Shown here piece after piece: positions 1 through 15,100 of a stretch of DNA of 64,000 nt. The notes under the pieces are model-generated. The model saw only the letters and a program-made list of their open reading frames with translations, was not told the DNA's origin and ran no database searches. Numbering within the stretch: position 1 is the stretch's first letter; every line of letters begins with the position of its first letter. Source of the stretch: Strigops habroptila (lineage: Eukaryota; Chordata; Aves; Psittaciformes; Psittacidae); NCBI RefSeq assembly GCF_004027225.2, contig NC_044290.2, positions 2,744,906 to 2,808,905 of the forward strand, written 5' to 3'. The position numbers were made by a program, and so were the translations under genes.

Positions 1-1225
1 GTTCTACTCACTCCCACTGGAGCTGCACAAGGACTCCCCACATCTAAATTCCAGCAGCTGCAGCCCCTTACCTCCAGCACCCACTGGGGATGTGTCTGCC
101 TGAGGCAGCTTGGATCAGACAGATGGTTTTCTCCACTAACACAGTACCTTCAGTTTAAAATACCCCCAATTCCTCAGTTTAAAGGAAACTTTCGTTAACT
201 CAAAGCTCCCAGGCCAGACAGTAACTGTCCTACATGTCACGTCTCATTTCTGTCTTTAAACTGCCCTGTCTCATGCCAACCATTCCTCATGTCCCATTAG
301 TCCCTCAAGAGCCACCCATTGTCACTGGACCCCTCAGAGTGCAAGACCAGAGTGAGCATTGCCCAAAAGCCAGGTCTATCACTGGTGGTGTAGCCAAGGG
401 CCACAATGTACATCTCATTCCTGTTTTAACTGATGCAATGGCACCAGGCTTAGCCTGTAATTAACATTCCAGTGCTAAACTCAAAGGTTCTCCATAGGAA
501 AAGTTGACGGAAAGCAATAATGCCAACAGGAAGCTCCAGCATGATGGTCTGAGGGCAGTCAGGAGGCCTACTTGCCGATTCATTCATGGCAAGAGAGCAA
601 ACACTTTACAGCAAACAGTGCGGCCTGATGAAAGACCAGAGCAATAAGGAAGCAGGTTTCCAGCACCATAACCCAGTGCTCTGCATCCCACTCCAGGTGT
701 TCCAGGCACACCAACACCCGGCACTCCAGGGAATCAGTTTGGATGTACCATGACACTCCACTTCCCTGCATTGTTCCCTTCCAACTGCTGTTGTCCAAGC
801 CTCACCTTCGCCATTCCCTGCTCCACTGCAGGGCTAAACGCCACAGAGGGCTTTGGGAGTCTGGTTTTCACCACTCAGGTGACCTCAATAACATCATTTT
901 TCCCCTTTTTCACATTTTAAGACCTTTTCCTGATGCCTCACCAGTGCCTTCCCCATTATTTAAGGCACACGAGCGCTCACAAACCCCAGTCTACTCAATT
1001 GCCATTAACATCACATCAAACCAAATAAGCCAAGTTACCTCAGAGTGGTGGATGTCCTTATCTAAGCCCTCAGGCACAGGATCCTCCTCCTGAACTAAGT
1101 GGCCATTCTCCAGGGGTTATGTAGCCTCAGGTGATGGTTTGACCTTGGTCTTCTGGATGCTTCAGAGGCAAAGGGTGCTTGGTGTTCCCAGCGCTGCACA
1201 CCAACTACACACCTCAGAGCTCACG

Positions 1226-1239
1226 AATAAAACTTTATT
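1226..1239. terminator. Poly(A) signals on both strands, candidate distal end of SRP68
   Basis: The plus strand reads AATAAA at 1226-1231 and the minus strand reads AATAAA at 1234-1239, forming a small near-palindrome. The minus copy would end an SRP68 mRNA with a 3' UTR of roughly 2 kb. Assigning it to SRP68 is inference; the nearer ATTAAA at 3028-3033 is an alternative. Confidence 0.35.
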
Positions 1240-3027
1240 GTTTCAAGGTTTCTTATCTGTGCTCAGCTAATCCGTTAGATCTGTCAAAAGCCGTTGGGCA
1301 CAGAGGGCAGCTGCTCTCAGCTTTCTGTAAGTCACCCATTAGGAAGTGGCTGCAGTACAAGTTTCACTGGAATCAATCTAGGCACCATGTAGATTTGTGG
1401 TAGAAAAGCAGAAAGGAGTTTGGTTTGCAAACCAAACAGGGGAACAGCTCTCAAAGTGATCCTGTGATGGAAAAGCTGAAAAGGAGAGAGCAGCTCAGAT
1501 TCAGGCTCTGCTGGTTACTCCATGACCTTTCCTTGTCTAGAAGGAAACAGGCTTTATGGGGAAGAGAGATCTACCACTCAAAACCGGGCTTTCTAGACAT
1601 TGGCATCTGATGAATACACAGTCTTCGAAGTTTCTTTCAGCTGTATGCTCTCTCCCTTGTAACCCCCACCCCAGCATCCAGAGGCAAATGGAACTGGCTA
1701 CAATACCAGAAATTTCCATTTTGTTTCCAAATAAACACAAACAGGAAGTTCCTCCTCCTCCCCTCACCTCTGAGCAGAGTCCTTTTAAAAGCTGCTCTGT
1801 ACTTTGAGAACTCACAAATCACTTCAGCTTGGAACAAAGCAGCAAACATTGACTAAAATAATGGGAATTGTTCATTCCCCCCATTCATCTGACATGCACC
1901 TTGCATGGAAAATTCCCATGACAACAACAATCCCATCATTTAGAACAGTTCTGGTTTCCACCCCTATGAACTCTGGTGCCTAAAATGGAGAAAGAACACA
2001 AAGACAACTGGTGCAGAGGAGTTGAGGCAGCTACAACAAACTGCTCTTTCCCCTTCCAGCTACAGAGCGAGTGAAAACCCAACCACTGCTGGTGGAAACT
2101 TCCAAATTCTTTATTCAGGAACAGTTCTGCCCATGTGCTGTGGGTTTTTTTCCTGTTTAAATGATCACAATTATGAAATTACCCATTTTGAAAGTGCCTT
2201 TCACCAGAGCACCCGGGTGCTTTATAAAAAAAGCTGTGTGGCACGACAGAGAAGATCCATCACTCAAGAACCTTCTGGTCTCTTGTTGCTAATTCCTCAT
2301 TTCAGGTGTATTTACTGCCTGAGGATGAGGGGAAAAAGCAACAAATGGACTCCAGAAAAAGACCTTCTTGTTTTCGGGCAAGGTTTAGATCAGAGACAAA
2401 ACAAACATTGAGAGACCCAAGTTCCCATGAAGAGCAAGTAGCTACTTCTAAAGCCACCCATCAGCTGGTTTCCCAGGAAAAGCCTTGCAGGAATAGGTTC
2501 TATGCCGTATTTGGGAGGTTAACAAAACGTGTACCAATAAAGGAGGATTCTTTTGGCCCGGAGTACAAATTTAGGTTATACTCCACCAAAACTGGGGTAA
2601 CCATTAACATCTGGGAAGGTGTTTGCCATCCTTACCCATAAGGAAGCTCTATTTTGTGATTTCTGTTTGATTTTTTTTTAACAATACAGAGACTTCTGGG
2701 AGCCAGAAAGAAGTTATCCCCCTTGTCTACTGTTTCACAGCCTTCCTGTAGGCAGCTTCACCTTGCTGGTTTAGTTCTGCACCTACTTTTGCCTCTGGTT
2801 CCCCATCACGCCCAGATTTCTAGACCAAAATACCAATTTATAGTGTCAAATAACGGGGCAGAGGGAGGAATCAAATTGTACCTATGCCCTGGTCCATGGT
2901 AAGTAGATGTGTCCTGGCCCTGACCAGTCACGAAGCAAGCTCCAGCTTCTCCAAGCAGGATGGAATTTCTCTGTGCTTCAGATTATTTTCAGCTATTGAT
3001 AGTGTACATGTAAGAGATTGTTTTGTC

Positions 3028-3033
3028 TTTAAT
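3028..3033 (-). terminator. Candidate proximal poly(A) signal of SRP68 (ATTAAA)
   Basis: ATTAAA on the minus strand about 170 nt after the SRP68 stop codon. It is a common variant hexamer at a plausible distance, but no downstream GU-rich element was verified. Confidence 0.3.
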
Positions 3034-3198
3034 ACACTGGGAGAGAATGTAAGTGCACAGACATAGACACAGAACACAGGGAAGAAGATGGTAAAACTTC
3101 CCTTTGTTGGTTTCAGGTGCAGACATTTGTGTCCTTAGAACCTCTTGGAGCTTTTCCTTCAATACAGGATAAAACCTCTGTTCCTCAGGGGGTCCTGG

Positions 3199-6100
3199 TT
3201 AACTTTTGAATCCAAAGATGCCCTTTATATATCCAGTGAGGCCACTCTTGGCCTTCTGCTCCACCTTGTCCTCCAGCGGTGGGAAAGCAACGTGATTAAG
3301 GGCCAGGTCAAAGAACAAGGGTTTGCATGGAATGGGCTGGAAGCCTGGAGGGAAGTGCACGAGGCTGACTTGCTTGCTGACAAGAGAAGGATCCAGACAG
3401 AAAGTCTCAAACCGTTCTGAGAGAGGCTGAAAGAGACCAGTGCAGAAACACAAATCAAACACATGTCAAATCCAAGATGACAAGGGTCAAACAAGCAAAG
3501 GGGGTTAAGCAGATACTGAGACAACAGAAGCTGAAGTTCCTTTAGGCCCCTCAAAATGATTCAAACCCCTGTCAAAGCACCACTGCAGGATTTCTGGAAA
3601 ACCTTCCCACGTGCAGGGTAAAGCTAAATAAAACCAAAAGATGCCACACTAAAAGCTACAAGCAGCTGCCTTGCGCCTACCTAAGGAACCCATTGTGTCA
3701 CCCACCTTCAGGACTTGCAGAAGGAAAACAAGCCTAATAAAGTCCTTTAAATACACTGTCAATGACCTAACTCCCATCAGCAGGAAATTGCTCGAATTTT
3801 AAGAGACACTCAGGTAACAGGTTTAAGTGATGGTCATTAAGGACCCCACTGGAATTTGCCTGAGCTCTCAGCTCTTACCTTGCCATCCTTGACCTGTGAT
3901 GGTGACTCAGTCTCATGAGCATCATTTGCATCTGGAAGATTGAAGAAAAAGTGGTAAAAATAACAGGGTAGATCCTGGCTTAAAGTAAGACTGTCCCAGC
4001 TGTCCCCTAAGCTTAGTATGAGCTTTGCTTTCTGGGATACACAAGACAGCATTTTCAGTAGAACCAACTTGCTTTTTAGACTAAGAGGATCTACAGCCAG
4101 CCTAGCTCTCCAGTGATGGAGAGCTGCTCCTCCCCATGGTGTGAGAAGTTCCTGAAAGCACAGACTTTGAGTTAAGCACAAAGCAGATGATGTAAAGACC
4201 CTAGTGGGGTCCGTTAAAGTAACATTTAGGCAATAAAAGACAGGACAATCCATTACTTATCTTGGTTGTCCAGCAGCAGGCACAGCAGAAACAACAGCCC
4301 AAGAATTACAGTTCACCCATTCCCCAGAGTTCTGTTAACCTTGTGAGCACTGGCACAGAACATCACTGCTCTCCCAGCTGGGCAGAACTGGGATGAGTAA
4401 GGCCAACTTCATAGCATTCCAAACTGGTTTGGGTTGGAAGGGACCTTAAAGCTCCTCCAGTTCCAACCCCCTGCCACGGGCAGGGACACCTTCCACTAGA
4501 GCAGGTTGCTCCATGCCCCATCCAACCCGGCCTTGTTTGTAGCCTAAAAATGAAACACTAAACAGAGTATTCTGAGGTTGCCAAATCAGGTGCACATCCT
4601 CAAGAAGTGTTTTCACATCTCTGGACAGGGAGCAAGATGCCAAATGTCTGGTCACTGCCTGTCTAGCTGCACTACACAATGCTAGAACCACTACAAGTGG
4701 GAGGGTAAAAAAACATTTTCTACATAGATCAGAGTGAAGTGGAAAAACATTTGGAACTTCAGAAATTAAATAAGAGGAAGAGATGTTCAAGCTCCAGTAT
4801 AATTGTGCAACTCACCCAATATAGCTGATGCTTGCAAGGAGTACTTTTCTGCATTGACTTGAGTGATCAGATCCTGAACATCAGGCAGCTCCTAGATCAT
4901 TAAAGACAATTATTAGAGCGCCTGAAATATACCAGTTTAAGAGTTAGGACAAAGGTAAAATCTGATAAAGCAAGAACTAAGAGATTAAGTCCTGGTGCTG
5001 ATAAGCCTTCCCAGAAGAGGCAAAGCTACAGCCCTTCAGGCACTACAAAAGTTGTGTAACAGAAAATGCACGGAAGAAGTGGGAAATGGTTATGGAGTTG
5101 TGTCAGAAAGCCTGCCTCTCCACCTCATAGAAAGTCTCTACTATAATGAGTCAAGAAGTCACACTTGTATTCCTCTTCTCCCTAAAGATCAGTCTTGAAC
5201 TGTAATGCCTTGGCACTTAACTGACAATAAATACCAGGACAGAGCTTGTTCATAAACTTCAGCTCCCTCCTACACCCAGGACGGGGAACTTACCTTCAAG
5301 CTGTTTGTGTAAGCTCCAGCTCCTGACTGAACTTCACGGGCATATTTCAGCACTCTTTCATACAACACAAGAGCTTCACTCCATTTCTTCACCAGGACAT
5401 AGGACTGGGCAATGAAGAAACACCTGCAACAATAAAGAGTGGATCCTTGACATGTTTGTTACCCACACCTTCTGCCAACTCAAGTGGTTGGTAACAGGGG
5501 ATATTGTTAAGTAGCACTGGCCAGTTTCCCCTTAGCATCCAGTTTTCATTTCACAACAGGGCTGAGGAAACTGCATCAGTGTCCTGTACATACAGCCTTA
5601 GAATATCAACCTTTGAAGATGTTAATGCCTGCTAAAGAAAGGTTACAGGTTTCTCAGTCACCTGTAAGCCTTGTACACAAGTGTCTTCAATCCAATCTCT
5701 TTTTGGAAGTTCTTGTCCTCTTCTAGGCCAGGAAGCTGTGTCAGTTCCACAAGGTTCTGTGCAAAAGAAAGTCAGAGTAACACACACAGGCACTGGTTTC
5801 CTCTAGAATCTGCTGGAGTAAGAGAAAGTAGCCCCTTTCAACAAGTCAACAGTACACTCCCATGAAAATAGTTTCCAGTTTTTAATTGTCAGTACTCTAA
5901 CCTCTTGAGGACACCCACTGAAACTTGTGCAAGTTTGCCCTCAGGACAGATTTCCGGACACAAACAGGAATTAGGACAAAGACTCCTCAGATTTCACATG
6001 AAGTAATTCCTTCATAAGGCACTTCCCTTTCCCACTCAGCCACAGGCTCCCACAGAGAAAACTTATGTGAGAAATTGAAAAACTGCTTATGAAGAACAAG

Positions 6101-9100
6101 TACATTTTCAGTAGTTGTAGCTGCTACTTTCTCTGGCCAGCAGAAACCAAAGGCAGCTACCAGGGTGCTATATAAAACAGTTAGAAAAACTAGTTATAAA
6201 CTGCATTAGAGTGTACAACCAAGGGCACCCATTCTAGGAGCATGTTCTGCTCACAGGTAGAAGAGGGGTTTTGTGTTTCATGTAGATGTTGAACATCTTC
6301 CACTGTAGGTACTCAGCTGCTCTTCAGACTTCATTGGCAGTTCACTGCTCTACTTCCTACAACCACTTCTTGTACCAAAGTTCTCCAGTTAATATGAAGA
6401 ATTAAGATTTGCTTTCCCAGCGTTACCTGCAGAATGATATCATAAAGCCTGATCAGGTCCTGAGGCCGTGGTGTGCGTTTGCCATCCTCTTCTGACCGCT
6501 GCTGCTGCAGCAGGGCCTTCTGCAGAGACTTTGCCATGCTCTCATTGCGCCTGATGGCTGTTGACAGCTTGATGTAAGTCAAATAACTAAAAGATAAAAG
6601 ATTAAATACCATTAGCAGAGTGTCAGAACTACTCAGACATTGCTCTTTGTTCTGAAAACACTCCTCCCCCCAGTCTAAGCTGAAACTAGTAAGGGAAAAA
6701 AACCCCGAACATCTGAAAGGTCAACATGAAAGCCTTAAGTAAAATGTTCTCAGCGCTGCATGAATCAGATCCTTATCCATACAGCCACCCATTGAGATTG
6801 AGAGGCCAAGAACAAAAAAAACCCATAAAAGCAAAACCAAACAGAAATAAAACCTTGACATAAAACCATGGCTTCTTCACACTAGAACAGGCAGCAGTGT
6901 TTGACTATTACCTGTGTAAGTACTGGATGTTGGACACCTTCCCAGAATCATTTTCCAGAGAGTGCTCCCGCTGCTTCTGCAGAAATTAGGGACAAACAAG
7001 TGCACAATTCACTGAAAACATGAGAACCAACTCACGGGTTGGGTAAACCAGGGAGTTATAACAGATTTCCAGACAAAAGAACAAGGGCTTCACATTGCTT
7101 TTCACTCTCTCCAGTTCTGAAGAGAATAAAATCAAAGGTATTGACTCTTTTGTGTCTTTTTCTTCAAGGAATCTCAGTCACTTTTACTGTTAAGCAAGCT
7201 CAACAGTAACAAATGAGTCCCAAAGAAATGCTGTGTTTTGAAAGCAGAACCGCTGCTGTTTGCTGCTTACCTGGTCTGGTTTCAGCTCTTCCCGGACAGC
7301 CTGGATGGCATCTCTACACTCACTGAGCAAAGACTCAAACAAACGCTCCTTTGTCTCTTCATTTTCTGCCTAAGAGCAAAGGAAAGAGAAAACATCCATC
7401 AGAAATTACTGTATTTTGCATCCCATGATGCAAGAATTAACTAAGATTAAACAAAGTTTCTCCCAAATTATGGCTTCAAGATCCATGGACAGCTTGAACC
7501 CCAATCTGTACCTGTCTGCAGTATGTTCTAGGGGGGCAAATCGTGGGGAACATGGTCAGTGCTGAGAATTCAGCAGCTCTGAAGGCCCATCACACACAGC
7601 TCTGATCACCTCATCCCTGCAGCAGCTGGGGCTGGACTGCACTGTGGGAAAGGCCCAGCACCACAAGAGCAGCTGAACATTACTGAACTGGCAAACTACC
7701 AATGCAGACTGCTCTTGTTATGCTGATTTCACCTCTCATGTGGTAACAACATGGAGATGATTATCTTTTCTACACTCCCACTCTAGTAATGCTCAGTAAT
7801 TTGCTTGTTTGAAGCATTTTTTTAAGTAAGCCTGTGGTTTATAGCAGGAGTGACCCAGAGCTTTTCTGCTGTCACCACAAGTTCTGTCAAAAAATGAAGC
7901 TGCTTTTGGCCTTCTGCCCCATAGCCAAAACTGGAAAACAACTTCTAAAAAACAAGTTGAAGCCTGAGCCCTGCCTAATGGACTAGTATATCATGTACAT
8001 AATTAAACAGTGCACCCGAACCCAAACTCCACTTCCATCCAAGTGGCTGAGAAGGTAATCATATGGGGATCACAAGGCTCTTACTGATTCATAGAATGGT
8101 TTGGGTTGGAAAGGACCTTAACATCATCCAGTTCCAACCCCCTGCCATGGGCAGGGACGCCTCACACTAGACCATGTCACCCAAGACTCTGTCCCACCTG
8201 GCCTTGAACACTGCCAGGGATGGGGCATTCACCACTTCTTCAGGCAACCCATTCCAGTGCCTCACCACCCTCACCATAAAGAACTTCTTCCTTATATCTA
8301 ACCTGAACTTCCCCTGGTTTAGTTTAGTAAGAGGAAACTGCCCAGAAACAAACCTCAACCTTAAGCAATCAAAGGAGGGATTAAAGCATATCTGCATTGT
8401 GTTAAATCACTTCCACATCATGTAACAGTGTAAGATAAAGTTTGTTGCAATCAATTTGCAATTGTCCAAATGAAGAAAAAGCTGCCTAAACCCACACTAA
8501 CTTGTTTATCTTCCACAGAGCTCTGCAGTCTCTGCCTCTTCTCAGGTTTTCGAAGCCATTAAGGAATGCTAATTTTACTCCCTCACAAAGCCTCAGGTAT
8601 CTTGACCTGAGATGAAGGCTTTTTTTTGGCAAGATTTGCTGGCAGTTTTAAGGTGGGACTGACTCCTGCGAATAAGCAAGGACGAGTCTGACAGCATTCT
8701 CAACCTCACCCAGAGCAGCACAGCAATTGCGCTGTACAAAAATGAAAACAGAGCTGGATCATCAGTCAAACACAAACAGGGAAAGGGCTGGGAAAGGGCT
8801 GGGCCATGCAGTGAAACAAAGGCTTTCCTTTCTAAGCAAAAACTCCCAAGGTTGAGCTGATTCTATGCAAAAATACACCTATGTTCTGATTTGGGAGATA
8901 GCAGATCATAAAATTGAGATACAAGTGCTGTGGGCTGGTGATTCAAGTGTCCTGATAGAACAGCAGAGGTTCTTCTTAAAGGGGTCAAGGGAACTGATCT
9001 CACTGAACCCACTGTTCAAAGCCTAGTGGTGCTCACTTCCAACTTCTCCTTTGTTCTAAGGCTTTGTGGATCATTTCTGAATGTTACTACGACCCATTTT

Positions 9101-12100
9101 ACTACAGTCCTGGTTAACAGAGAGATGCCCACAGAATCTTCGAGGCAATACCAGACAGGAGCACACTTCCATCACTCTGCCCGTTAGCTTTCTCCCTTCT
9201 TCCTTGGGGGAGTCCATGGGCCCTGGAAGTCATGCCCTCAATTCTACAAAAGGGCTGACATAAGTAATTTTAAATGTGGATTCATATTTCAGTTTGGCTT
9301 ATTTGTTCTGTTTCTGTTACCAATACACTGAAGGCAGTGGTATAACTGCACTGAGAATCTGCATTTTTAGCCAGAACACCCATTTGTGTTTGCTCCTAAT
9401 CAAACCCTGAGCAGCGCTGCTGTTATGTTAAGGTTTCGACTTAGTGAAGACCAGCAGAAGGTGCCAAGGATCCCAGGAACCACAGTGCATTTAGCTACGG
9501 CTGGGCTGCCCATCACAGCTGACACCACTGCTTTCAAAAAGCCAAGTTTTATCCCTCTAGGAATGTAAATACTGCTGCTGCCTGCCCAGCTCTCACCATT
9601 GCTGCATGTGATCTGGTTCCACAGAACTCCTGTGTTTAATCAGAGCCTCCAAAGAACACAAAGCAAGAAGAAAACAAATTCAGATCACTGTTCTGCCACA
9701 GCTTTATGGAACAAAGAGGGCAGCTAAACTGAAAAGTTCCAACTGCTAGCCTGGCAGGATGGAAATTTAACAGGGGACACTGAAGTCTAAGCTGCACTTC
9801 CACCTGCTGGTCACGCCAATGTACTACCTACCAAAAATACAAACATAGCACCTTCCAGTTCAGAACACTGGGACAAGAGTGGTCAACATCAATGTTTCCT
9901 CCTCAGCCATAACCAGTTTATCCTACTCACACCATCCTCCCAACGCTGTCTCTGGCTCTTGGCCACTGGCCTTATTCCTCTGCAGGGCTTTCATTCTACT
10001 ATTAAATTTCTCTTTATTGTCATCATTCTCCTGGTTATAAATGGGTTTTGATGCTGAAAAAAGCCCATTTTTAGTGGTAACAATTGTTACCAAAGATCCA
10101 TTCATTACCTGTATGCAGCCACTAGGAAAGCAAAAATCATCGTCAGGGCACCATTTCCAAGGTAAAAAGCCCCATGTAGAAAATTTGGCTGCAATACTGA
10201 AGACACACATAGTATGTGCCACTGCAAGTGCTCCAGAGCTGTTACATTTGAGGATGATTCACATCCTGACACTCAGTAACCCTCTTCTTGCTTTGAAGGA
10301 TTTGTGTAAGTCAAGAAGAGAATGCTGTAAATCTCACAGCACCTGCTTCACCTGGCAAATTGCTTTTGGTGCTGAAAAACCATGATCCATACACAACTCC
10401 TGAGTCCTCTGAAGTTGGAGCATTTCAGCGAGACACCTAGAGAAATTAGAACAGTAACTCCAAACCCAGTTACTCTGAAAACTGGAACCTTCATATCCAA
10501 GTGACTTACAAACAATAATGGTTATCACTTGCAAGGCAGCACTTCCAGGCAGCACAGTGTTCAGAAGAGCAGTAATGCTCAAAACAGATCTCTCAGACTA
10601 CTACTACTAGTAGATTGTGGGTGCTATTCCCAACTGAGACTTCAGCTTTGAGTTACAGTCAATATTCCCACTTCTAGCCTCCAACCCCAAGTTTGAGGAA
10701 AGATTACTGGAAAGCTTTAAGTCCAGGTATCATGTATTATCTTGCACACTGAAAGAAAGAGGATGGTCAGAACACCAGCACTGGAGATGGCTTCTGGGTT
10801 ACCTGAGCAATTGCTGCTTCGTTGTCAGCCAGCCCCAGCAAGAAGATCCTCACTTTGTCTATCTTCACTGGGACAGTTCTTCCTCTCCACTCCACCTCAC
10901 TCATCGTGGCTGCTTGCTTTGCTCGAGTCTGGGTAATCAGCGCCTGTACAGAATGAACTGAATTTAGGAGCTTGAAGTTTAAGGTATCGAAAATCCAACC
11001 TCTCAAATTCATACTACACTTGACTATTTTGAAATTATAGAATAAGTCCTAGAATGGTTTGGGTTGGAAGAGACCTTGAAGATCATTTGGTTCCAACCCC
11101 CTGCCATGGGCAGGGACACCTTCCACTAGAGCAGGTTGCTCCAAGGAAAAAGTGTGGTTTCCCATAAAGCCCAGGCTTTGCTTGCTCTCCTCTCATGTGT
11201 TTTGGCTCTTGAATGACGTGCTGCAGCAATACTTACACTCAACAGAGTGATAATGTTTCAACTTGAAGCATGCAAATAAGTTACCTCCAGTTTTTCGGCA
11301 AGAAGGCCTTCTGTGCCACCAGACCTCAGTCTCATCTGCATTAACTCATTCATGGCAGACTGGTCACCTGAGAGAATTAACAAACCAACATCTGAGTTCA
11401 CCAATTGTTTTAATATAGAAATGCTCAATAGATTTTATACTGGCAATCTGGGGACAAAGGGGATAAATTTGCAATTTCATTCTGACTTTATAAGCAAACT
11501 CCTGCAAACTGGTGTTTTGTCCTTTTACACAAAACCACATGCTGCAAAATAAGTACATTTCTCCACTGCTGAACTGACCCAGAATGTGTGCAGAATCTGC
11601 CCAAAATATTATGGACTCACTGCACTGTCATTTAGATTGGTATTCAACTACCAAGTCACTATTCCTTTCCCATGAACAAGCCCTGCTCTGTGTTGGAGAT
11701 GAGGTACCCCCTTTCCTTACCAATGTTATAGGCACAGTAGCGAATGTTTGGCGAGATCTCCTCCACACGCTGGTTGTACAGCACAGCTTGCTCCTCTGTG
11801 AAAGCATTGGCCAGTTTCTCATATATGGTCCTACAGCAGAGGATAAATATTAACACTGCAGAATGTGTCATTTGTGAGATGCTATCTTAAGGGAAGAGTT
11901 TATGTCTCTACTCTGGAGGATGCTATTTCTTTAGTAGTACCTCGCTGTTATGTGCAAGCAACTCGCAGAGTTGCTGTACGTACAGTACATAAACTTAGGA
12001 GACTGGTCCAATACTATTTACTAAATGAAGTTGGTGAAGTGGGAGGAACTCACTTGCATTTGTTGAAAGCCTCCATTGCTGCCTTCCACTCCTGGTGTTC

Positions 12101-15100
12101 AAAACGAAGCATCCCTGTGAGGTAAGCCATGTATGCCTGCAGACAGCACAAGGACAAGTTAACCTCCCCCAGACTGACAGCCTAGTTTGTACAACCTGGA
12201 GTATGAGGGCTGCTGCGATGCCTACAGTCAGTGACTAAGGCCTGTCCTTTTCATCTGGTCTTCCCACAGAACACAACAGATCTGGATTATGGGTTACCAC
12301 CTACCCACCTTCCTTTCTTTTAACTGACACTGCTACATTTCTAAGGAGATGAAAGCAAAGATGCTTCTGGCTTGCCAGGCAACTACCATGGCACACTGAT
12401 ATCAAAGAACTTTTGGGGTTTTGTGCTTCCTGTGTGCCAGGAACTGAAGCCACAAGTCTTGTGTCCTAGGTGGCTACTTTAAGGCGTTTAACGAATAAAT
12501 CACTCAATAAATAAGCATAGTTTCTTAGGCTGTGTTGCACCATCTTAAGCCTCTCTCAATTCTTTTTACTTTTAAAAGCTTCAAAGCAAGGACAATCATT
12601 TGATATAATGAACTTATAAACACCAGGTCCTCATCCTGGCTGGTGCCACTGGTTATTTCTGCAATTCCAGCAGCTTCATTAACATAAGTCCAAGCTATTC
12701 AAAGGGAGACATTACCCAGTTTGAGAATGAGTCAATCTGGACTACCTACTGCTAGATGAGAATCACAGAATGGTTACGGACGGAAAAGACCTTAAGATCA
12801 TTTATTTCCAACCCCCCTGCCATGGGCATAATCTCTTCACCCAAAATCCAAAGGGTTCTTGTTCAGCTTTTGCTGTGAAAGAAGATGCAAGGATCAGTGG
12901 TTACCTGCGCTTCCAGCTTTGTCTTGGCATCCACTCGGTTACTTTCACAGAGCCTCTCCAGCTCCTCAGCGTGTTTCACAGCTTTGCGCAGGCGAGACAG
13001 CAAGTGGAACCGCTTGCGGGGCTCCGTGTTTGCTTCCTGTTTCAGCTGCATGGCATAACTCCAGGCTCTCTCTGCATCCATCAGGATCAACAGCAAATAC
13101 CTGCAGAGGAAGTTGAATGACAAAATAATGCCGTTGAAACGGGTATCACTGCATCACATCTGCAAAGTTTGGTAGAAAAAGTTCAGCTTGGTTAATAAAA
13201 GGTAGATGTTTTTATGTCTTAGCATCCTAAGCACACAAAGTTCTGTTATTCCTCACTAGTTTCTACTCTATTTCTCCCTGCAGAAATGTAATTACCCAAC
13301 TGAGGAAGAGAATTTGATGTGATTCTGTAGCACCACAGACATTACTAAAGGATTGATGATTTTAGGTTGCTCTTCAAACTGGTTCAGTATGTGTAAACAC
13401 ACTTGCTCTCCCCCTAGCTAACGCTATAATGCATCTGGCTTCTTAACAACACAGGTGAAGACAGCATCCTGCTCTCTCTTCCCTACAGGAAAAGGTAAAA
13501 CAGACATTTCAAGTGCTTCTAAAAGGTGGGAAATGAGCCCAAGATCCTGTCTGCTCCCCACATATTTTCTCAGAGAAGCATTTTGCCAGATTTGGAAAAT
13601 CTAAAGTAAAACTTGCACTATTTCTATTCAAAGGGGATGATGTCTCCAACCACACCCTCACTGGCTGCCCCGTTTATGTTCTCAGCATCCACATGGCCAC
13701 CCTGCAACACATCTGAAGCAGCATTTCTTCTGCTGTATCAAAGTGATTTACTGATTATGAAAATAACCCATTTTAGCAACTACGAGGGATGAGAAGGAAC
13801 TGGCTGCTGCTGCTCCCTCTTCTCCCACTTGTTCACATGATGAAGCAGGATCCCAGCAGTGCCTCTCCCCCCCACACTGCAGCCTGAACTTTCATCTTTA
13901 TTAATATCAACAACAGCCATCTCTGAAAAGAAACCTTTCTGAGTACACTGTAGAGAACAGTTTTCCACCATACCCACATGAAAAGGAATTACTGAAAAGA
14001 AACTGTTCACTGATGCAATGAGGGCTCAATTCCATCCAGCCTGTACCTGTTGTCTGAGAGAATCTCTTCAGTTACTTTCTTCCCAGTGAACTTGTGCCTG
14101 TTTCCCATCTTGAAGTTGAGAGTTTTCCGGAGCCGCCTCAGCCTACGGGAGCAGTAACCCCTAAAGAAAAGGCAACCAAGTCAGTTTGGCCAAAGGACAA
14201 CGCGGTTTCTGTTTAATGCTCTCTCCAACTGGGAAAAAAAAAGGACTAAAGGCTGTGACAGGCAACATTTTAACAACTAAGAACTCCATATGACATACAG
14301 TAAGAAGTAGTTCAGAAACTACCTGTAAACCAGTGGTTAATAGAATCCCAGCCTGGTTTGGGTTGGAAGGGACCTTAAAGCTCATCCAGTTCCAACCCCC
14401 TGCCACGGGCAGGGACACCTTCCACTAGAGCAGGTTGCTCCAAGCCCCTGTGTCCAACCTGGCCTTGAACACTGCCAGGGATGGGGCAGCCACAGCTTCT
14501 CTGGGAAAAGTCTGCGCCAGCGCCTCAGCACCCTCACAGGGAAGAGCTTCTGCCTCAGAGCTCATCTCAATCTCCCCTCTGGCAGGTTAAAGCCATTCCC
14601 CTTGTCCTGTCCCTACAGGCCCTTGTCCAAAGCCCCTCTCCAGGTTTCTCGTCAGCCCTCTCAGAATAGAACACAACAAAGGTAAGACATGTAATAATTC
14701 CTGATCTTACAAAAATCAGAATGATGTTCTCCTTACTGCCTATTTGCTTTATGTATGTTTATTGAACACACACTTCTGGAAGACTGCAGTGGTTATGAGT
14801 GAGCTGTTAAGAAACAAGCTTTTAAAAGCAATTGAAAAGTAAGAGCCAGTCTGTAACCTCCTACGTGAAACGGTCACAGCACAGAACATCTCATGTAAAA
14901 TCAAACATGCTACTTCACATGAAGCAGCCTGTGAAGGGTATTTATGTGGTGGATCATTTTTGTGGCCTGCTACATTCTAAATGAAGCAAGCCAAGTCCCA
15001 CTGGTAGCTCCAAGCCACCCACACTCTTTACCTACCTGTACCTCTGGAAGTCTCCATGTCGTAAACCGTGCTGCTGCTGAGACTCCTTCACGATCTGCAG

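Larger units (their letters stand above)
1..3198. other. 3' flank of SRP68: probable 3' UTR and intergenic DNA, no coding gene seen
   Basis: No reading frame here resembles a known protein and none shows coding structure; the open frames are short and unconnected. The part adjoining 3198 is downstream of the SRP68 stop codon and should be its 3' UTR. Two minus-strand poly(A) signal candidates lie here: ATTAAA at 3028-3033 and AATAAA at 1234-1239. I could not see a CR1 fragment or a structural RNA. In human the next gene on this side is EVPL, but no EVPL coding sequence is visible. Confidence 0.6.

Noticed and set aside
8167-8397. Minus-strand protein of 76 residues
   Set aside because: It is the degenerate end of CR1 ORF2, not a host gene. 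Similar frames at 30358, 32067, 35508, 55989 and 56583 are also CR1-derived.
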